DNA from: Girardinichthys multiradiatus | Taxonomy: Eukaryota; Chordata; Actinopteri; Cyprinodontiformes; Goodeidae | DNA: 64,000 bases | Assembly (NCBI RefSeq): GCF_021462225.1 | Contig: NC_061818.1 | Span: 18,869,462 to 18,933,461, forward strand | Direction: 5' to 3' | In this document: piece after piece, positions 1 to 13,440 of the stretch | How the letters are laid out: every line of letters starts with the position of its first letter | How positions within the stretch are numbered: position 1 is the stretch's first letter | Translations under genes and position numbers: made by a program | Notes under the pieces: generated by a model | Seen by the model: only the letters and a program-made list of their open reading frames with translations | The model's database searches: none | Told to the model about the DNA's origin: nothing

Positions 1-1416
1 TAGCTCTCGGAACGAAATGGGATAGAAAAGGGGGAAAATGTCCAACATTTCTTTGGAGATGAGCGAGTCACAAAGGTTTTTACCCTTTGTCAGAGAATGC
101 TGGGTTTAATATTTTCCTCTTCTACTGTTTTTTTTTTTTCGCACCGTGACCAGTCAACGTGACCATGATGGAAAGAAGTGTTCCCAAATTCCTCTTCGTA
201 TACGGTTTAAAGTGCAACTCAGATTATTGATTTTATAGAAAATCCAGCGGCTCCATCAGGGTGCTTTGAAATAAAAGTTGGCTGGATGTGGTTTGATTTT
301 TTAAATCTTAAATCAATGAAATTGTGAGTTTCAACGTGCACAAAGCAAAGGCTTCAACGTAGAACCCACATTACCCCCTAGGGGAAACCGGGTTTTGTAC
401 CGCAGCGTCGTCCCCACTGTTCTCCGATGAAATGCTTCTGGGCGCACCGATTCCGTAAAGAAGCAAGTGGATACTTCTCCTCCATGGTGTTCAACGGCCA
501 GGTGCTTCAGGGAAGGCAATATCTGGGCTGTTTTGTGCTGTGAATTCTGGACACACCTTTTTGAATGTCCGTCAAGGTAGGTTACCTACTGCCAGTGCAA
601 ATGCTTATCTCATGTTGCTGTGAGGGACTCTGGGGTTGTTATGCAAAAATGTTTATAAACCTGAAAGAGAGCGTAATGATGAGGTAAAAGTATTGTTTGC
701 TGTTTGAATTTGCAATCGTTATCCGACAAATGATGCATTTGTTTGAAGTTTCACCTTTGACTATGTGCTTTCTGTTGCCATGAAAAACATTCAGCAAACA
801 CAGAAATTCGTGAAATCACTGTGCGACAATTTTAACTGTATGACCAAAACCAAAATGCAGTTCTCATTGAATCTGCATTGCCATGAGCCTGTCCATTAAA
901 ATCATAACTCAGATACCAAACTCTCTAATGCCCATTTCTTTCTTCAGATAGTCAAAAAGCAGCTGATGAAATTGTTGTGTCTCTAAAAGTTGTTATAACG
1001 CCAAAACTAAAATCTCTGCAGGGCCATTGGAGAGACATACAAAATAGGGACATAAATTAAATTTCAAAGCTAATTTTAGGTTTTTTGTTCATCCCTTGTG
1101 AAGCTTGTTAGTGTCTTTTACTAAAAAGAGACCATCTTGCTTTAAGTTCCTTACGCCATGCATGTGATGCACAAGTGGCATTTTTGTATTGCACATTTTT
1201 AAGCACACAGCTGTATTTGTCCATGAACAGACCTACAATGGACCACAATGAGATGAAACATAATGTCCTAGCTAGTTAATGTAGAATTGTGGTTCATACT
1301 GGGGTTCCCTGGTTGCTTTATAGCAATGAAATGCCCTTCAGTTAGACAATCTAGGCCTTACTTTATTAATATCTTACCAGACTGCTGACCGAGGCCCCAA
1401 GGTTCTGGATACCCCA

Positions 1417-1448
1417 ATATCTATATCTCTATCTATATCTATATCTAT
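1417..1448. repeat. (ATATCT)n microsatellite
   Basis: About five imperfect copies of the hexamer ATATCT, with some CTCT/CTAT variation. Simple repeat with no coding potential. Confidence 0.85.
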
Positions 1449-2419
1449 GCATCCTCAAAGACATAACATTAAAAAGAAAGGTTGTGCATATTTGTTCATC
1501 TCCTCTTGTACTGACATTTGCTTTTGCCGTGTAATTTCACCTGGAGGTATTCCTTTCAGTATTGCTGTTTGGAATAAGCACAGCATTTAAGACCATAATA
1601 TTTAGCAAATGATGTTGATGATAAGTGGGAAAAAACATGCTTTTATTTCAAACCACTTGAGTTTTTTTTGCTTGATACTGAGTCAGCTTTGAGTGGGGCA
1701 GAGCTTTGCAGAAGTGAATAGCTGTTGTAGGTACATATTGCCACAGGGGGGCAGTATTAAAAATTGTATTACAATTGGAAAAGTTGGGTAGGGCATATTA
1801 ATATTCGTGCTGTTATTGGTGTTTGCTTCTGATGCAGACAAGATGAAAGGCCTGCTCAATAGTGAGCAGAAATTAATGTAGGAGGGCTTTGCAGTTGCAG
1901 TTAAATCTTCTATTAACCTTTCTTTCACAAAGGGTTGATGGACCTGAAAGTTTAAATGTCTTGCAAAAGACATTGCTGGATACATCTGTAACTATGTTTT
2001 CACTTTTCCTGCACTGGAACAACATGTTTAGTAGTGAAACACATATTTGGGATCCATGGCATCAAGGCAAACACAATGCATCCATCAAAGGACAATTTGC
2101 AAATATGTATATTAAGCCACTATTCCACACAGACAACATATAACATGAATCAATTTCCACATTTTAGGATTCTTAATTGAGTTGTTATAAGTTCCTGAAC
2201 TCATTGTCTTGTGCACTCAGGGTCAATGTACCCCCTAAAACTGCCTAAAACCAGCCCAACTCACGTCCAGGAGCCATATGCCACCAGATGGGGGCCCACC
2301 ACTCCATGGCAGGGTCCAGCTGGGCCACCCATGGTCCCGTTTAGTCATGGGCCACCCATGGTGCTGTTTCATCATGGTCTGTGCTGTTTATGCCCCCGCT
2401 GAAACGGCACAGACCGTGG

Positions 2420-2422
<3 letters not shown>

Positions 2423-2455
<33 letters not shown>
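2423..2455. repeat. 33-base poly-G tract
   Basis: An uninterrupted run of 33 G residues directly follows a GC-rich patch. Such runs can form G-quadruplexes and are a frequent source of length errors in sequencing, so the exact length is uncertain. Confidence 0.9.
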
Positions 2456-2457
<2 letters not shown>

Positions 2458-4270
2458 CACACTGTGTCCCTCAAGCTCTGCCTCCCTCCATGGTATTTGT
2501 GTGTATGTCTGTGGTAATGAAGTGCTGTAATGAATGCAGATGTGTACATCTAACGTGGATTAAAATTAGGGTTGTAGTTGGGATGTATGAGACCCCACTT
2601 CTTGTTGACAGCAGAGTCACCCCCACCCCAACCCAACCCCAAAACCCTAAGTGCCTCTAATGCATTAAAAATTGAGGTGCAGGACAATGCCAAATATAGT
2701 GGAGGGTAGGGGGTCATGCATTGCATGGTGCTCTATCAATGCCCGCAAGGCCCATCATTCCATACCCCAAGACCCCATCTTGGGGTATGGTACTGAATTC
2801 TTGACTTGAATATTTGTGTGAATCAAGCCAAATCTCACAATTTATCTATTGTACCTGTGTCGTAATAGAATTTTAGGCCGTCATAAATTGGACCAGAAAA
2901 TATGCAAAATCCTAAAATTTAGCAATTATTGGAAATTTGTATTATTTATGATCTGTGTGGAACAGTGGCCTTAGCTAGAAAAGAGGAATTTATGTAATTT
3001 ATGTTTTCCTTTTTGGTGCAACAGGTCATAATGAGAACACAGGGAGAAGAAGGTGCAGGAGGTGTAAAGATCAAGGGAAATGCAATAAGAAAAAGAAGTA
3101 GAAAGAGGGGGAAGATGAAAACATCAAAGGGCTGGATGGAGCACGCAGAGACAGAATAGGATACATGTGCATCTGCAGTGAATGTTGGTATTATTAGGTT
3201 AGGTGAAACGATCGGTTTATGCTCGACAATTGTGCGGTGAGGGCAGCCACATGCTGTGCCTTGAGAGTCTCCTGTGACGCCCAGAACAAGTGGGAGAGAA
3301 AAGGAATGGGGGGTGGATCTGAGAAGGGATTTGGTAACTGTGGGTGTCGATATTCTATTAAGGAGAACAAAGAAGTGCAAAGGGTGTAGGGACAAATACC
3401 AGCAGTGTGTCTGACACTGACGGGACATATGGTAGAATTAACTCGAAGATAAAGACGATTAAAGATGCAGTTCCTGCAGATGAATTATGAAAGGGTTGTT
3501 GCTCTGCTAAGACATGCTTTTAGATTCTCCTCAATGATTCTCTCTGCATTCAGCAGCAACTGACGGAATGAGTTTAGTAAATGAGGTGGTTCTGACTTCA
3601 GGCCCACCTATCTCTTTCTCTGTGTGTGTCTCCTTCTCTCTTCCTGGAAATGTGAGTCACTGTGAATGCCACTGGCAGGCATGATTGTTGACTCATGAAA
3701 ACTCACCCACAGGCTCTGTTTTTTTTTCTTCTTTTTTTCTGGGCATGCTGAATATGATTGTAACTAAAGGTGTTTGTCAGTGTATGTGAGACCCGTATGG
3801 TGTTTATGGATCAGCATATGACAGGCTCCATGCAAATGTCTGGATATGTGATGTCAGATTAAAGAAAGGGATACATTGGGTGAACTAAATGAGACAAAAT
3901 AAAGAAGCAGGGGTTACAATTGAAGATGTATTTTTTGACTCAGGTGGTAATTTAAAAACATAGATAAAAACTATTAATCTAACCATTAATCTAAGGGATA
4001 AATTCCTTGTTGTTGCAATTTGAATACAGTCTCAGTTGTAGGAAAGAAATAGTTGTGAGTGATAGATTAAACCTATAATAATATTTAATTGCTGGTTCTA
4101 GTCTGAGTAAAATCTAATCTTAACATAGTTGAATAAAACAAATAAAAAGAATAAAACGAGGAAGGTATAAAACAGACTTAAACAGTTAACAGACTATTAA
4201 GATGCATTTCTGATAACACATAAAAAAAAGCTGTGTATAAGCTTAGAATGACATTTTATTTAGTTACGTA

Positions 4271-5825
4271 CAGGTCCTTCTCAAAATATTAGCATATTGT
4301 GATAAAGTTCATTATTTTCCATAATGTCATGATGAAAATTTAACATTCATATATTTTAGATTCATTGCACACTAACTGAAATATTTCAGGTCTTTTATTG
4401 TCTTAATACAGATGATTTTGGCATACAGCTCATGAAAACCCAAAATTCCTATCTCACAAAATTAGTATATTTCATCCGACCAATAAAAGAAAAGTGTTTT
4501 TAATACAAAAAACGTCAACCTTCAAATAATTATGTACAGTTATGCACTCAATACTTGGTCGGGAATCCTTTGGCAGAAATGACTGCTTCAATGCGGCGTG
4601 GCATGGAGGCAATCAGCCTGTGGCACTGCTGAGGTCTTATGGAGGCCCAGGATGCTTCGATAGCGGCCTTTAGCTCATCCAGAGTGTTGGGTCTTGAGTC
4701 TCTCAACGTTCTCTTCACAATATCCCACAGATTCTCTATGGGGTTCAGGTCAGGAGAGTTGGCAGGCCAATTGAGCACAGTGATACCATGGTCAGTAAAC
4801 CATTTACCAGTGGTTTTGGCACTGTGAGCAGGTGCCAGGTCGTGCTGAAAATGAAATCTTCATCTCCATAAAGCTTTTCAGCAGATGGAAGCATGAAGTG
4901 CTCCAAAATCTCCTGATAGCTAGCTGCATTGATCCTGCCCTTGATAAAACACAGTGGACCAACACCAGCAGCTGACACGGCACCCCAGACCATCACTGAC
5001 TGTGGGTACTTGACACTGGACTTCTGGCATTTTGGCATTCCTTCTCCCCAGTCTTCCTCCAGACTCTGGCACCTTGATTTCCGAATGACATGCAGAATTT
5101 GCTTTCATCCGAAAAAAGTACTTTGGACCACTGAGCAACAGTCCAGTGCTGCTTCTCTGTAGCCCAGGTCTGGGGAATGCGGCACCTGTAGCCCATTTCC
5201 TGCACACGCCTGTGCACGGTGGCTCTGGATGTTTCTACTCCAGATTCAGTCCACTGCTTCCGCAGGTCCCCCAAGGTCTGGAATCGGCCCTTCTCCACAA
5301 TCTTCCTCAGGGTCCGGTCACCTCTTCTCGTTGTGCAGCGTTTTTTGCCACACGTTTTCCTTCCCACTGAGGTGCCTTGATACAGCACTCTGGGAACAGC
5401 CTATTCGTTCAGAAATTTCTTTCTGTGTCTTACCCTCTTGCTTGAGGGTGTCAATAGTGGCCTTCTGGACAGCAGTCAGGTCGGCAGTCTTACCCATGAT
5501 TGGGGTTTTGAGTGATGAACCAGGCTGGGAGTTTTAAAGGCCTCAGGAATCTTTTGCAGGTGTTTAGAGTTAACTCGTTGATTCAGATGATTAGGTTCAT
5601 AGCTCGTTTAGAGACCCTTTTAATGATATGCTAATTTTGTGAGATAGGAATTTTGGGTTTTCATGAGCTGTATGCCAAAATCATCCGTATTAAGACAATA
5701 AAAGACCTGAAATATTTCAGTTAGTGTGCAATGAATCTAAAATATATGAATGTTAAATTTTCATCATGACATTATGGAAAATAATGAACTTTATCACAAT
5801 ATGCTAATATTTTGAGAAGGACCTG
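4271..5825 (-). mobile_element. Tc1-like DD34E transposon, copy 1 (dead)
   Basis: Complete element with both ends, flanked by TA (4269-4270 and 5826-5827), the standard Tc1/mariner target duplication. Both ends begin CAGGTCCTTCTCAAAATATT. The terminal inverted repeats are about 200 bp each (4271-4470 and 5626-5825) and lie outside the transposase frame. The total of 1555 bp equals copy 2 (34829-36395) minus 12 bp of small deletions. The transposase is on the minus strand and is broken, so this copy could move only if supplied with enzyme in trans. Confidence 0.97.
4548..5497 (-). pseudogene. DD34E Tc1 transposase, broken
   Basis: Decayed copy of the transposase that is intact at 59410-60414. 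The start ATG is at 5497 and the TGA stop at 4548-4550. Four deletions are visible against the intact copy: an 11-bp loss near 5365 between short ttccca repeats; a 42-bp in-frame loss near 5165 that removes intact-copy residues 114-127 in the linker between DNA-binding and catalytic domains; a 1-bp loss near 5040; and a 1-bp loss in an A run near 4848. The helix-turn-helix region, the FSDESK motif and the SPDLNPIEN motif are still readable across frames. The 42-bp and 5040 lesions are identical in copy 2. Confidence 0.95.
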
Positions 5826-5827
5826 TA

Positions 5828-8800
5828 TTTACTCAAACAGCTATTACGACATTCTCATTTGTTTTTTCATTCTTTTACTTTTTAAAATTTTATTGTTATT
5901 TCTCTTAAAGTACATATTATAAAATTCCGGCCTGGGGTCCTTATTCATGGAGTTTGCATGTTCTCCCCCAGCATGCATGGGTAGATTGATTACATGGGGA
6001 TTAATTGATTACTCAAAATTGCCCTTTGGCATGAATTGATGCAAATCCACACTGCATTGTAATTTGCTATGGAACCTTATGTGCCATGTTGTTTCAATGT
6101 CTATAACTTGAAATGAGCTCCTGTTAATTCTCCTTAGGTAGAAATACATTTGTTGCTTGTTAATTTGTGCTTATGTTTATAAGTTGGTTATTTGTTTGCA
6201 GTTATGCAGTTAATTTTATGACTTGGATCCTCATTTCCTTAATTTACATTAAGGGCACACTGATTGGTGGGCCATAAAAACACTGAAATAGTCAAGTTAG
6301 AAAAAAGCCCAATACACAAAAAAACAATTTTAGTACAAACTTTTCTTACACTAGAATATTTTGATGTGAAAGAATATCAAGAACAAAAGGAGAGATGAGC
6401 TTAATCCATTTTTGATTTTCAGAGATGCTACATTTTTTTGGTTTACCTTGTTACAGATAGTTTTCTTAACTGATGGGATTTCCGTGTGGAATCTGTGTTT
6501 TCCATATGTTTACCTATAGGTAGACTTCTGTTCGCATTAGCATAGGTCCCCTGTGTGTCCTTACAGTATCACATTTTATCCAGGAGCTTTCACTTACTAT
6601 GCTCAGTGTGCTCAGGTGCGTCAGTGCAAACAACCCCATATATAAGGACAGTTCTCAGCACATAATCTCTGTTGACAAGCGGCATTCATCCAGTCTCCCA
6701 ATGTCCCAATTATAGATGAATGTATGCTGCGCAGCAGTTAAAGAAGTACATTTATGGTCCATGTCAAGCACTGGAACTAGATTATGTCTTTTTAGATGAC
6801 ATGGCAGGTGACAGCTGTTTACAATATGGCAGAATGTTTATTGTGAAAAAAGCATTGTTCTGAAAATAAATGTGCATACAGTAGACGTGTTATATCCTGC
6901 ATGACTAACTTAATCTGTAAACATTTCTGTGAAGCGTTGTTTTGTCTAAACCAATATTTTAATATGGTTTAAGTCAACAGCATGCATTCTTGTTTTCAAA
7001 TTTTTTTGTGCAGTTTAGTTTTATTTATTATTTATTAATTCTATGTCACTTTTTTTTTATTTTGAATGTGAGTTTTCTTTACCTACAAAGTCATATTCTT
7101 CTAAATTGTGTCGCATCTCATAGTGTATCAGATCCTATTAGATCAAAAAATGTAGTCCTCCCTAATAATTTGTGGACGTGAACATTGTAATATTCTAAAA
7201 TGTGTTATTGCGATTTTCTTTGATAACAGATGCTCAATTGTTTTGGGAAGGCCCCCTTTATACCGGATTAAAACTGACTCATGGTCCCAAGGTCCTCCAT
7301 GACCATTCAAACGGGGCTGAATAGTGGCAAATCTCATTTCAGTGTGAAGGCATCCATGACACTGCTGGAGGATATCTCTTTGACTCTTAGTACTCGCCAA
7401 ATGGGGTTTTCACTTCTGCTTTCTCAACCTACATGACAGTATGCAGCTGAGGGGAGTTTCTATACAGGAGGGTGCCATCCTGCCGACTTCTGCTATATGC
7501 ACATATCTAGGCAAGTGCAGAAAATAGAAATCATGCACAGAAAATCCCAAATATTTGATGAGGTGATTGCACGGAGGCAATGAAGTCTTAGGTTGTTTAT
7601 TCTGAGTCATGTTGTGACTGTTGTTTAAGAATAATTAATCCTCTGAGGCCCTGCCTATGCTTTGTTTTTTCTCTACCTTCCTCTTAATTGTTAATTATAA
7701 AGTCACATCATGTCTTTGACAGTGTTGCAGGTTCGAATTGCATTGGAACTTCATCCACAAACTTACAACTTCTGGTATGTGTTCAATTTGGAAGTATCTG
7801 CACTGTGTACACAGCAAGGAGCCCTAGTCCATGTAGAAAACAACATCTCTTTGTGCAAGGAGCCTGATCATGACACTGTGTTCATGTTTATGTAGAAAAT
7901 GCAGTGCAATAAGTGTTATGTCTTCAAACTCATTGAGGACCAATCTATGCTAGTGCACACAGGCCACATGTCATGAAGGAGCTGCTAATGATACTACTAG
8001 GCCCCTTTGAGCAGAATCCAGAACCTAGAACTCGGGTATGCATCCTCATAACAGTTGGGAAAGTCTCACGCTTTATTGCACTTAATCAGGAAGTAGACAC
8101 TGCATTTTGAGGGGATAGCACTCTCTAAAATATATCCCCCCACAGCCGTTCTTAAAAATTTGGATAAGGGCCCCTCGGATGCTACCTTGTACTGATGCTG
8201 TAGAAATATTGTTACATCTTCTCCAGCCACACTGACCATGAGTTGTGTCTGCACTGTTCTATTGTATTATGGTAGTCACACTAAATGCTGGCATTTCAAT
8301 ATACAAAAACAAACATGTCTGCAAAAACATCCGCTGTAAAATATTTGTTAGGTCTGTATTTCCAATCAGTCTTACACAAACAGAGGCACAAGTTGCGACA
8401 CAGCACTAAGTTTCTGATGCACAAAAGATGTCCCTTGGCGGGCTTCTTTGGCAGTTGTTTTGTAACCTGTCAGGACTGACACCTGGAAGGGAGGCCAACT
8501 CAGGAGTGCTCTAGCGTCACTAAATCATTTTGACGGATTACACATTCCTCCATTCAGCCCTACTCTGCTTGTTATTCAAGTGAAGTAAATAAACAGAACC
8601 CCACATTGAAGATTTGTGACTTTGTGACTTTCACTAATGCTAGTGCCTCATTAGGTTTGCACAGTTAAAATTTTTAAATAATGAATTATACATCTCCTCT
8701 GATTTATAGTAATACGTCTTATGATATAGATAATTATTAGCCGTATTATTAGATAAGCGCTTTACATTTCATGCATTTGATGTAATAACTGTAGAAGCTA

Positions 8801-10769
8801 ACATAGTTTCTGGCAATATATTAAAATAGGGCACAAGTATGTTTTATTTTTTATAAAATGACTTATCCAATACTTTAAAAGACATTGTTTATTTTTTGAC
8901 TTACAGCATCAAATATAACAATTTAAAATAATTTTACCAGGCTGTAGATGACTCAACTAAAGAATGTCTTCACATAACTAATATTTGGAACATATTTAGT
9001 TACCAAAACTCATAAATATTAATCCTGTAATAAGTCCATCAAATCTAGGTAATAATAAAGAAGGAAGGCCTGTGCGGTTGTTAAAGCATTAAATCACTTT
9101 TGCAGTGGCTCAAACCAGTGAACGTGTGAGATAAGGTGCTATAACTTAATATACGCCAACACAAAGCTACAAAGACTCATTCCAAACAGCTTTATGGTGT
9201 CTGTTGAAGTCGCAGCGGAAGCAGCTTTGAGTAAGCAGTTTAGAGACTCTGGGCCATATTTGGCTGAAGTCAGGGGGACATTTGACTCGAGTTATTTCTG
9301 GAACATAGTTCTGTTCTCTAATCTACTCCTATCTTGTTTCTCTGTACAAATGCTAGGAATTTTGCCACTGATTCTAAAATACAGGTACCCTCCCAACATG
9401 CCAGAAAATAAATATTTTATTTGACTGTTGTATCGATGTTGAAAACAGAATTAGAGGATATCAGCAGGTCTACTGGTGTCTTGAACATAGGAGCCAGGTT
9501 TTCAGGCCTTGATTATTCTTGGATGCGGCTCGCTGAAGGAAAAGGATGCTGTAAGTCATGGTTGTGCATGTCTGAAGGCAGCAAGGAAGCAGTTGTCGCT
9601 ATTAAAGGTTGTACTGACTCCCTTTGCTGGCAGTGATAATGGACAATAATACAGAACAGGGCTCGTTAGTGTTCTTATTTTAGTAAAGGAAAGTGTTTTG
9701 TTACTAGATTGAATTAGAGTAATGCTCTCTGTTAAAACATATATCTGATCAAAATTGTAATTCAAAATATCTGGACAGTTGAATCGATACAAAGTAGCAT
9801 CAGATTTTGATGCATAAGATTCAATTGCATTGATAAATTGGTCCATGGATAGACTAACATGTTCTGTAGGATAAGTGGTCAGGTTTCAACTGTCATGGTT
9901 GGTTAACTGTACAACCTGAAAAAGAGCTGGTAGTAATGTGTACATCAATGAAGAAAGGTGCTAAGTGCAGAGATTTTCCATGAAGATAAATGGAGGAAAG
10001 CCTGAATGTAGAACCTCGACAAAGTCACCTCATCACAAGACTTATTTGTCAAGACTGTACACCAGTTGAGCCAGGTCTGTGAGAAACTTAAACAGTATGG
10101 CCGAAACATTACATATTCTGCTCAAACCTAATTACAAAAGTGTCAGTTATTGTAATCAAGTCAAATCTCAAAATTTTAATCATTAAAATTAACATTCTCT
10201 TATTGGATGCATGCTATCTAACATGCGTATAATACTGAATTGCTACAGGTCGTGAATTCAAGTTATGTACCGCTTGTTTAAATGGTATATGGTAGTCCAC
10301 TAATGGATTGCTGACTTTCAGAACATTTTATTTTAGCTAAAAGGCTGTTATTAACTGATGTTAATTATTTTGAGCAGAAATGAGGTGTAATAATTCTAAA
10401 TAGAAACATGAAAAATGTACTGAGTCAAATGTGTTTGGTTGCAAGTGAAGGTTTCAATTCACAAATTATTCACAAATCATCATCACATTTATGGTTTAGA
10501 GCTTTGGACTTTATGAGAAGTTAAGACAAACTTACAAAACTCAACAGTGCATGAACTGATTTATGATTCTAGCAAAGTCACTGTTACTCTGTAAGATTTT
10601 ACTTTGAATCATGGATTCAAGAGGTAGAAATCTACAGCTAGAAAAAAAAAAACAAGAACAAATCTCACTACGTATAGACAGATAGATTGTCGGGATAATG
10701 TTTTCCTTCAAATGATGAGAACATAATCCTAAAAATGCATTTTACATTTGCTTTGAGTATCTTTCTCTA
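5828..10769. other. unassigned non-coding stretch
   Basis: Apart from a SINE fragment at 5921-6040, I recognise nothing. The region is AT-rich with scattered short open frames (up to 96 codons) on both strands that carry no motif, start context or codon signal. No splice-bounded exon was evident by eye. Confidence 0.55.
5921..6040 (+). mobile_element. fragment of tRNA-derived SINE (family 1)
   Basis: It shares the body of the SINE at 60458-60814, including ATGGAGTTTGCATGTTCTCC, a gcatgcatggg segment, and the stretch ending in ttgccctt-ggcatgaat. The tRNA-like head and the tail are missing, so this is a decayed internal fragment. Confidence 0.75.
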
Positions 10770-11345
10770 ATACTTAAAATTGGTTGATGTTTTAAAACAT
10801 GTGTGACAAAAACATCAAGAACAGAAGAAATCTGTAAGGGGACACAAGTAGTTGCCTCTAAACCTAACAGCTGATTATTGGTGGCAACAAAACCCATCAA
10901 GCATTTGCAGTGAGTCTTTTACATTGGTGTGGAGGAATTTTGCCCTCTCTGGTTTTTTGAGCATAAACACACCGTTTAATGTTAAGCCACAGTATCTCAA
11001 TCAGATTTAAGTCTTGACTTTGACTTGGCCACTCCAAAACCTACATTTTGTGGACTAGCTGGTGTGCTTGGGATCATGGTCCTGCTCCATAACCCAACAG
11101 TGCTTGAGCCTAAATTCACGAATAAAAAGTCTTCTTCAGCTTTTTCTGAGAAAATGCAGAATTCACGGTTCCATTAATTATAGCAAGTCAACCAGGTCCT
11201 GAGGAAGTGGAGCAGTCCCTGACTATGACTGTAGGAATTGTGCTCTTTTTCTAAAAAGGTGTGTTAGTTTTATGCCAGATGCAACAGGAGGCACACCTTC
11301 CAGAGGTCAGTAACCAAAGAAATATTTTTAGAAATGCCTGTTTTT
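10770..11345 (-). mobile_element. Tc1-like transposon relic
   Basis: Read on the minus strand, this resembles the C-terminal half of a common fish Tc1 transposase. It has a region like 'aggacctgg...cttgc', then 'gaattctgc', a degraded catalytic segment (gagcaggaccatgatcccaagcac, matching the QQDNDPKH region with substitutions), and 'ttggagtggccaagtcaaagtc' matching LEWPSQSPDL. Stops and small indels break every frame. The TIR-like sequence at about 10778-10850 is degraded and no TA-flanked ends were found. Family assignment is by recalled resemblance. Confidence 0.75.
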
Positions 11346-12789
11346 AAATAGGCATTACAAACTAATTTAACAAATATAATTAAACTGAATTCTACCTAAT
11401 CATGCTGTAAAACGAGATTAATCATAGTTTACATCATGTATTCAGATATGAATTCATTTAGCAAAAAACAGATCTTTTTAAAATAAATGTCTAAAAGACG
11501 TTTTACAAATTGATGATTCTATTTTTTGTGGTGAACCGTCACTAAGGCTGTCCTGTCTGGTTGTTATTTAGGATTAATCATAGACCTTCTTTTACTCACA
11601 CTAACACACACTTTCTTGTACTTATAATTCTAGTGTAGTCTCTGCCACTTGCTTATGAATTACTGTAATTTGCATTTGCCAATGTTAAAATATCAGAAAC
11701 TGTAAGATCAGAAAGCAAATTTCAATTTAATTTACTGTCACTATTTTTCACCCCTAACTCCTTGTCTTCTCACCTATATAATTTATTATGTTATATTACC
11801 ATAAACAAGAGTTGAGAGCCTCATATTGCTAACCTCATTTACAAAGAGTTATTACTTTTCACCATTATGACTGAAAACAGCATAATGAACATGGCATCTT
11901 AATCATTAGCATCCCTTTCATCACAACAACTTATTTTTTCATCATTATCACAGCCACTTCATCATCACTTACAGCAAAAACTGTCACTGTTGGAAACTAA
12001 TGGGCTGATTAATGTAGCCAAATTTGTCTTTGCAAAAACAGTGACGTCTGCATAACCCAATTAACAGTAATACTGGTGTTTTAAACGCTTTCTATACTGT
12101 TACCACTTGAAAATATTGTCAGCGCATGCAAGAGTAACATTCAGGATATGCTGAACATAATGAATGTATGAAAAAAAGTCCAAATAAAAAATTATCAGTT
12201 CTAATTTCAGGCAGCTTTTGAACATTTTGAGACATTTGCAATAATTATAGCTTCTTGGGATTTGTTTGGCCTAGTCTTTATGAAATTAACGTTCTCGCAT
12301 ACTCTTCCCTGCTTCCCTGCAGCTCTTCTTGTTTCTCAAATGTGCAGAGCAAGACAGTGAATTACAAAAATGTGTCAGGGTAAGTTTGCTTTTTCGGCAC
12401 TTTGTACCCAGATTTTGTACAAAACCATTACCATTGTATTTTGATCTACTTCTATTTCCCCATATACAAACCGTTTCATGCACATGCAAATAATCTTCCT
12501 GTAGCAGTATAGTTTTCTTGATAAATGAATATTCAGATATGTGATCATAAATGTTGAAATTTCATGTAATATTACATTTAATTGTATATATTGATTTCCA
12601 AATAGTTTATATTAAAAATTATTTCCATGGATAGTGGTTCTGAGCCCTGTTTAGGCAAGTTAACCCTTATGGAATTTGACTTATGGCCCATTGAACAATC
12701 TGGAATTTGCTCTTAGAATTTTAGTGGAGTCACATTAACACATTTATGTGATCTATACTATAAGTAGATTCGATTAGATTATAGAACAG
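11346..12789. other. unassigned non-coding stretch
   Basis: AT-rich sequence with no repeat, RNA gene or coding segment that I can support. Confidence 0.55.
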
Positions 12790-13335
12790 TTGTACAACCA
12801 GCTGGAATTACACTGCAGGGGGCTCATGTGAAAAGGGCGATCTTGTTGGACACTAGTGACAAAAAATACATTGTGACCTCTGTCTCCATGTTTCCATCTA
12901 TCACCACCTCCTTTGAGTGATAGCCCCCCTCCAGATTAGACCCTGAAAAGGGCTTTGGGCACTCCCCAGCCTGTAGTGCTGTCTACACAGCACTTCAGTG
13001 GCCACCGGGCGGTGAGCAGGACAGTGTGAGGCTGCCAGGGCCTGGGTCATTTCCACATGGATCTGCCGCACCGTGTTAGCAATAAGCACTGAATGGCACA
13101 GGTTGGGCTCCACCAGCATGTGGCAGCTGCAGCTTGATCAGTGACACGTCAAACAGTGACTGCTGCTGCAGGCCGCTCAGGGCTGTGGCTGGTCTTAGAA
13201 ATATAGCACATTGAGAAGCTGTGCACTTCATTTGCTTATCTACCTGCTGCAAACACTGGTTCATTATGATGGAGGGATGATCCCAGGGTGGAGTACAACC
13301 TGAATGGCTTGACCAAAGACATACCACACTATGCA
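12790..13335 (-). other. unidentified coding-like segment
   Basis: This block is more GC- and CpG-rich than its surroundings. On the minus strand it reads in two adjacent frames that look continuous. One passes through LQQQSLFDVSLIKLQLPH (near 13170-13120). The other continues MLVEPNLCHSVLIANTVRQI (near 13119-13060) and stays open to 12901. One indel near 13120 would join them, giving roughly 140 codons of amphipathic, non-repetitive protein. I do not recognise the family. It could be a decayed exon, a processed pseudogene fragment or part of a retroelement. It directly abuts a LINE tail at 13336. No splice sites were confirmed. Confidence 0.3.
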
Positions 13336-13440
13336 AGTTAATCAGAATCAGCATCAGCTTTATTGCCAAGTTTGTACTGACAAACAAAGAATTTCACTCT
13401 GGTACACTTTGCTCTCAATAATAAAGAATATCTTTTTTAA
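13336..13440 (-). mobile_element. 3' end of a LINE
   Basis: On the minus strand the sequence ends in 'gcaataaagctgatgctg' followed by GATTCT-like units. This is a common terminus of fish non-LTR retrotransposons, with a short oligomeric tail in place of poly(A). Only the terminal part is recognisable and the 5' side fades out beyond about 13440. Confidence 0.7.

Larger units (their letters stand above)
1..4268. other. unassigned non-coding stretch
   Basis: No gene or mobile element could be assigned. It is mostly AT-rich DNA with short random reading frames. Local features are a hexanucleotide repeat near 1.43 kb, a GC-rich patch at 2278-2420 in which a unit reading gggccacccatggt occurs twice about 24 bases apart, and a pure G run at 2423-2455. 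A CpG-containing patch at 331-519 is open on the minus strand for 62 codons but resembles nothing I recognise. The 160-codon open frame at 2946-3428 has low-complexity composition and no motif. Confidence 0.6.

Noticed and set aside
2946..3428. 160-codon minus-strand open frame
   Set aside because: Low-complexity hydrophobic composition, no recognisable domain, no splice or promoter context.
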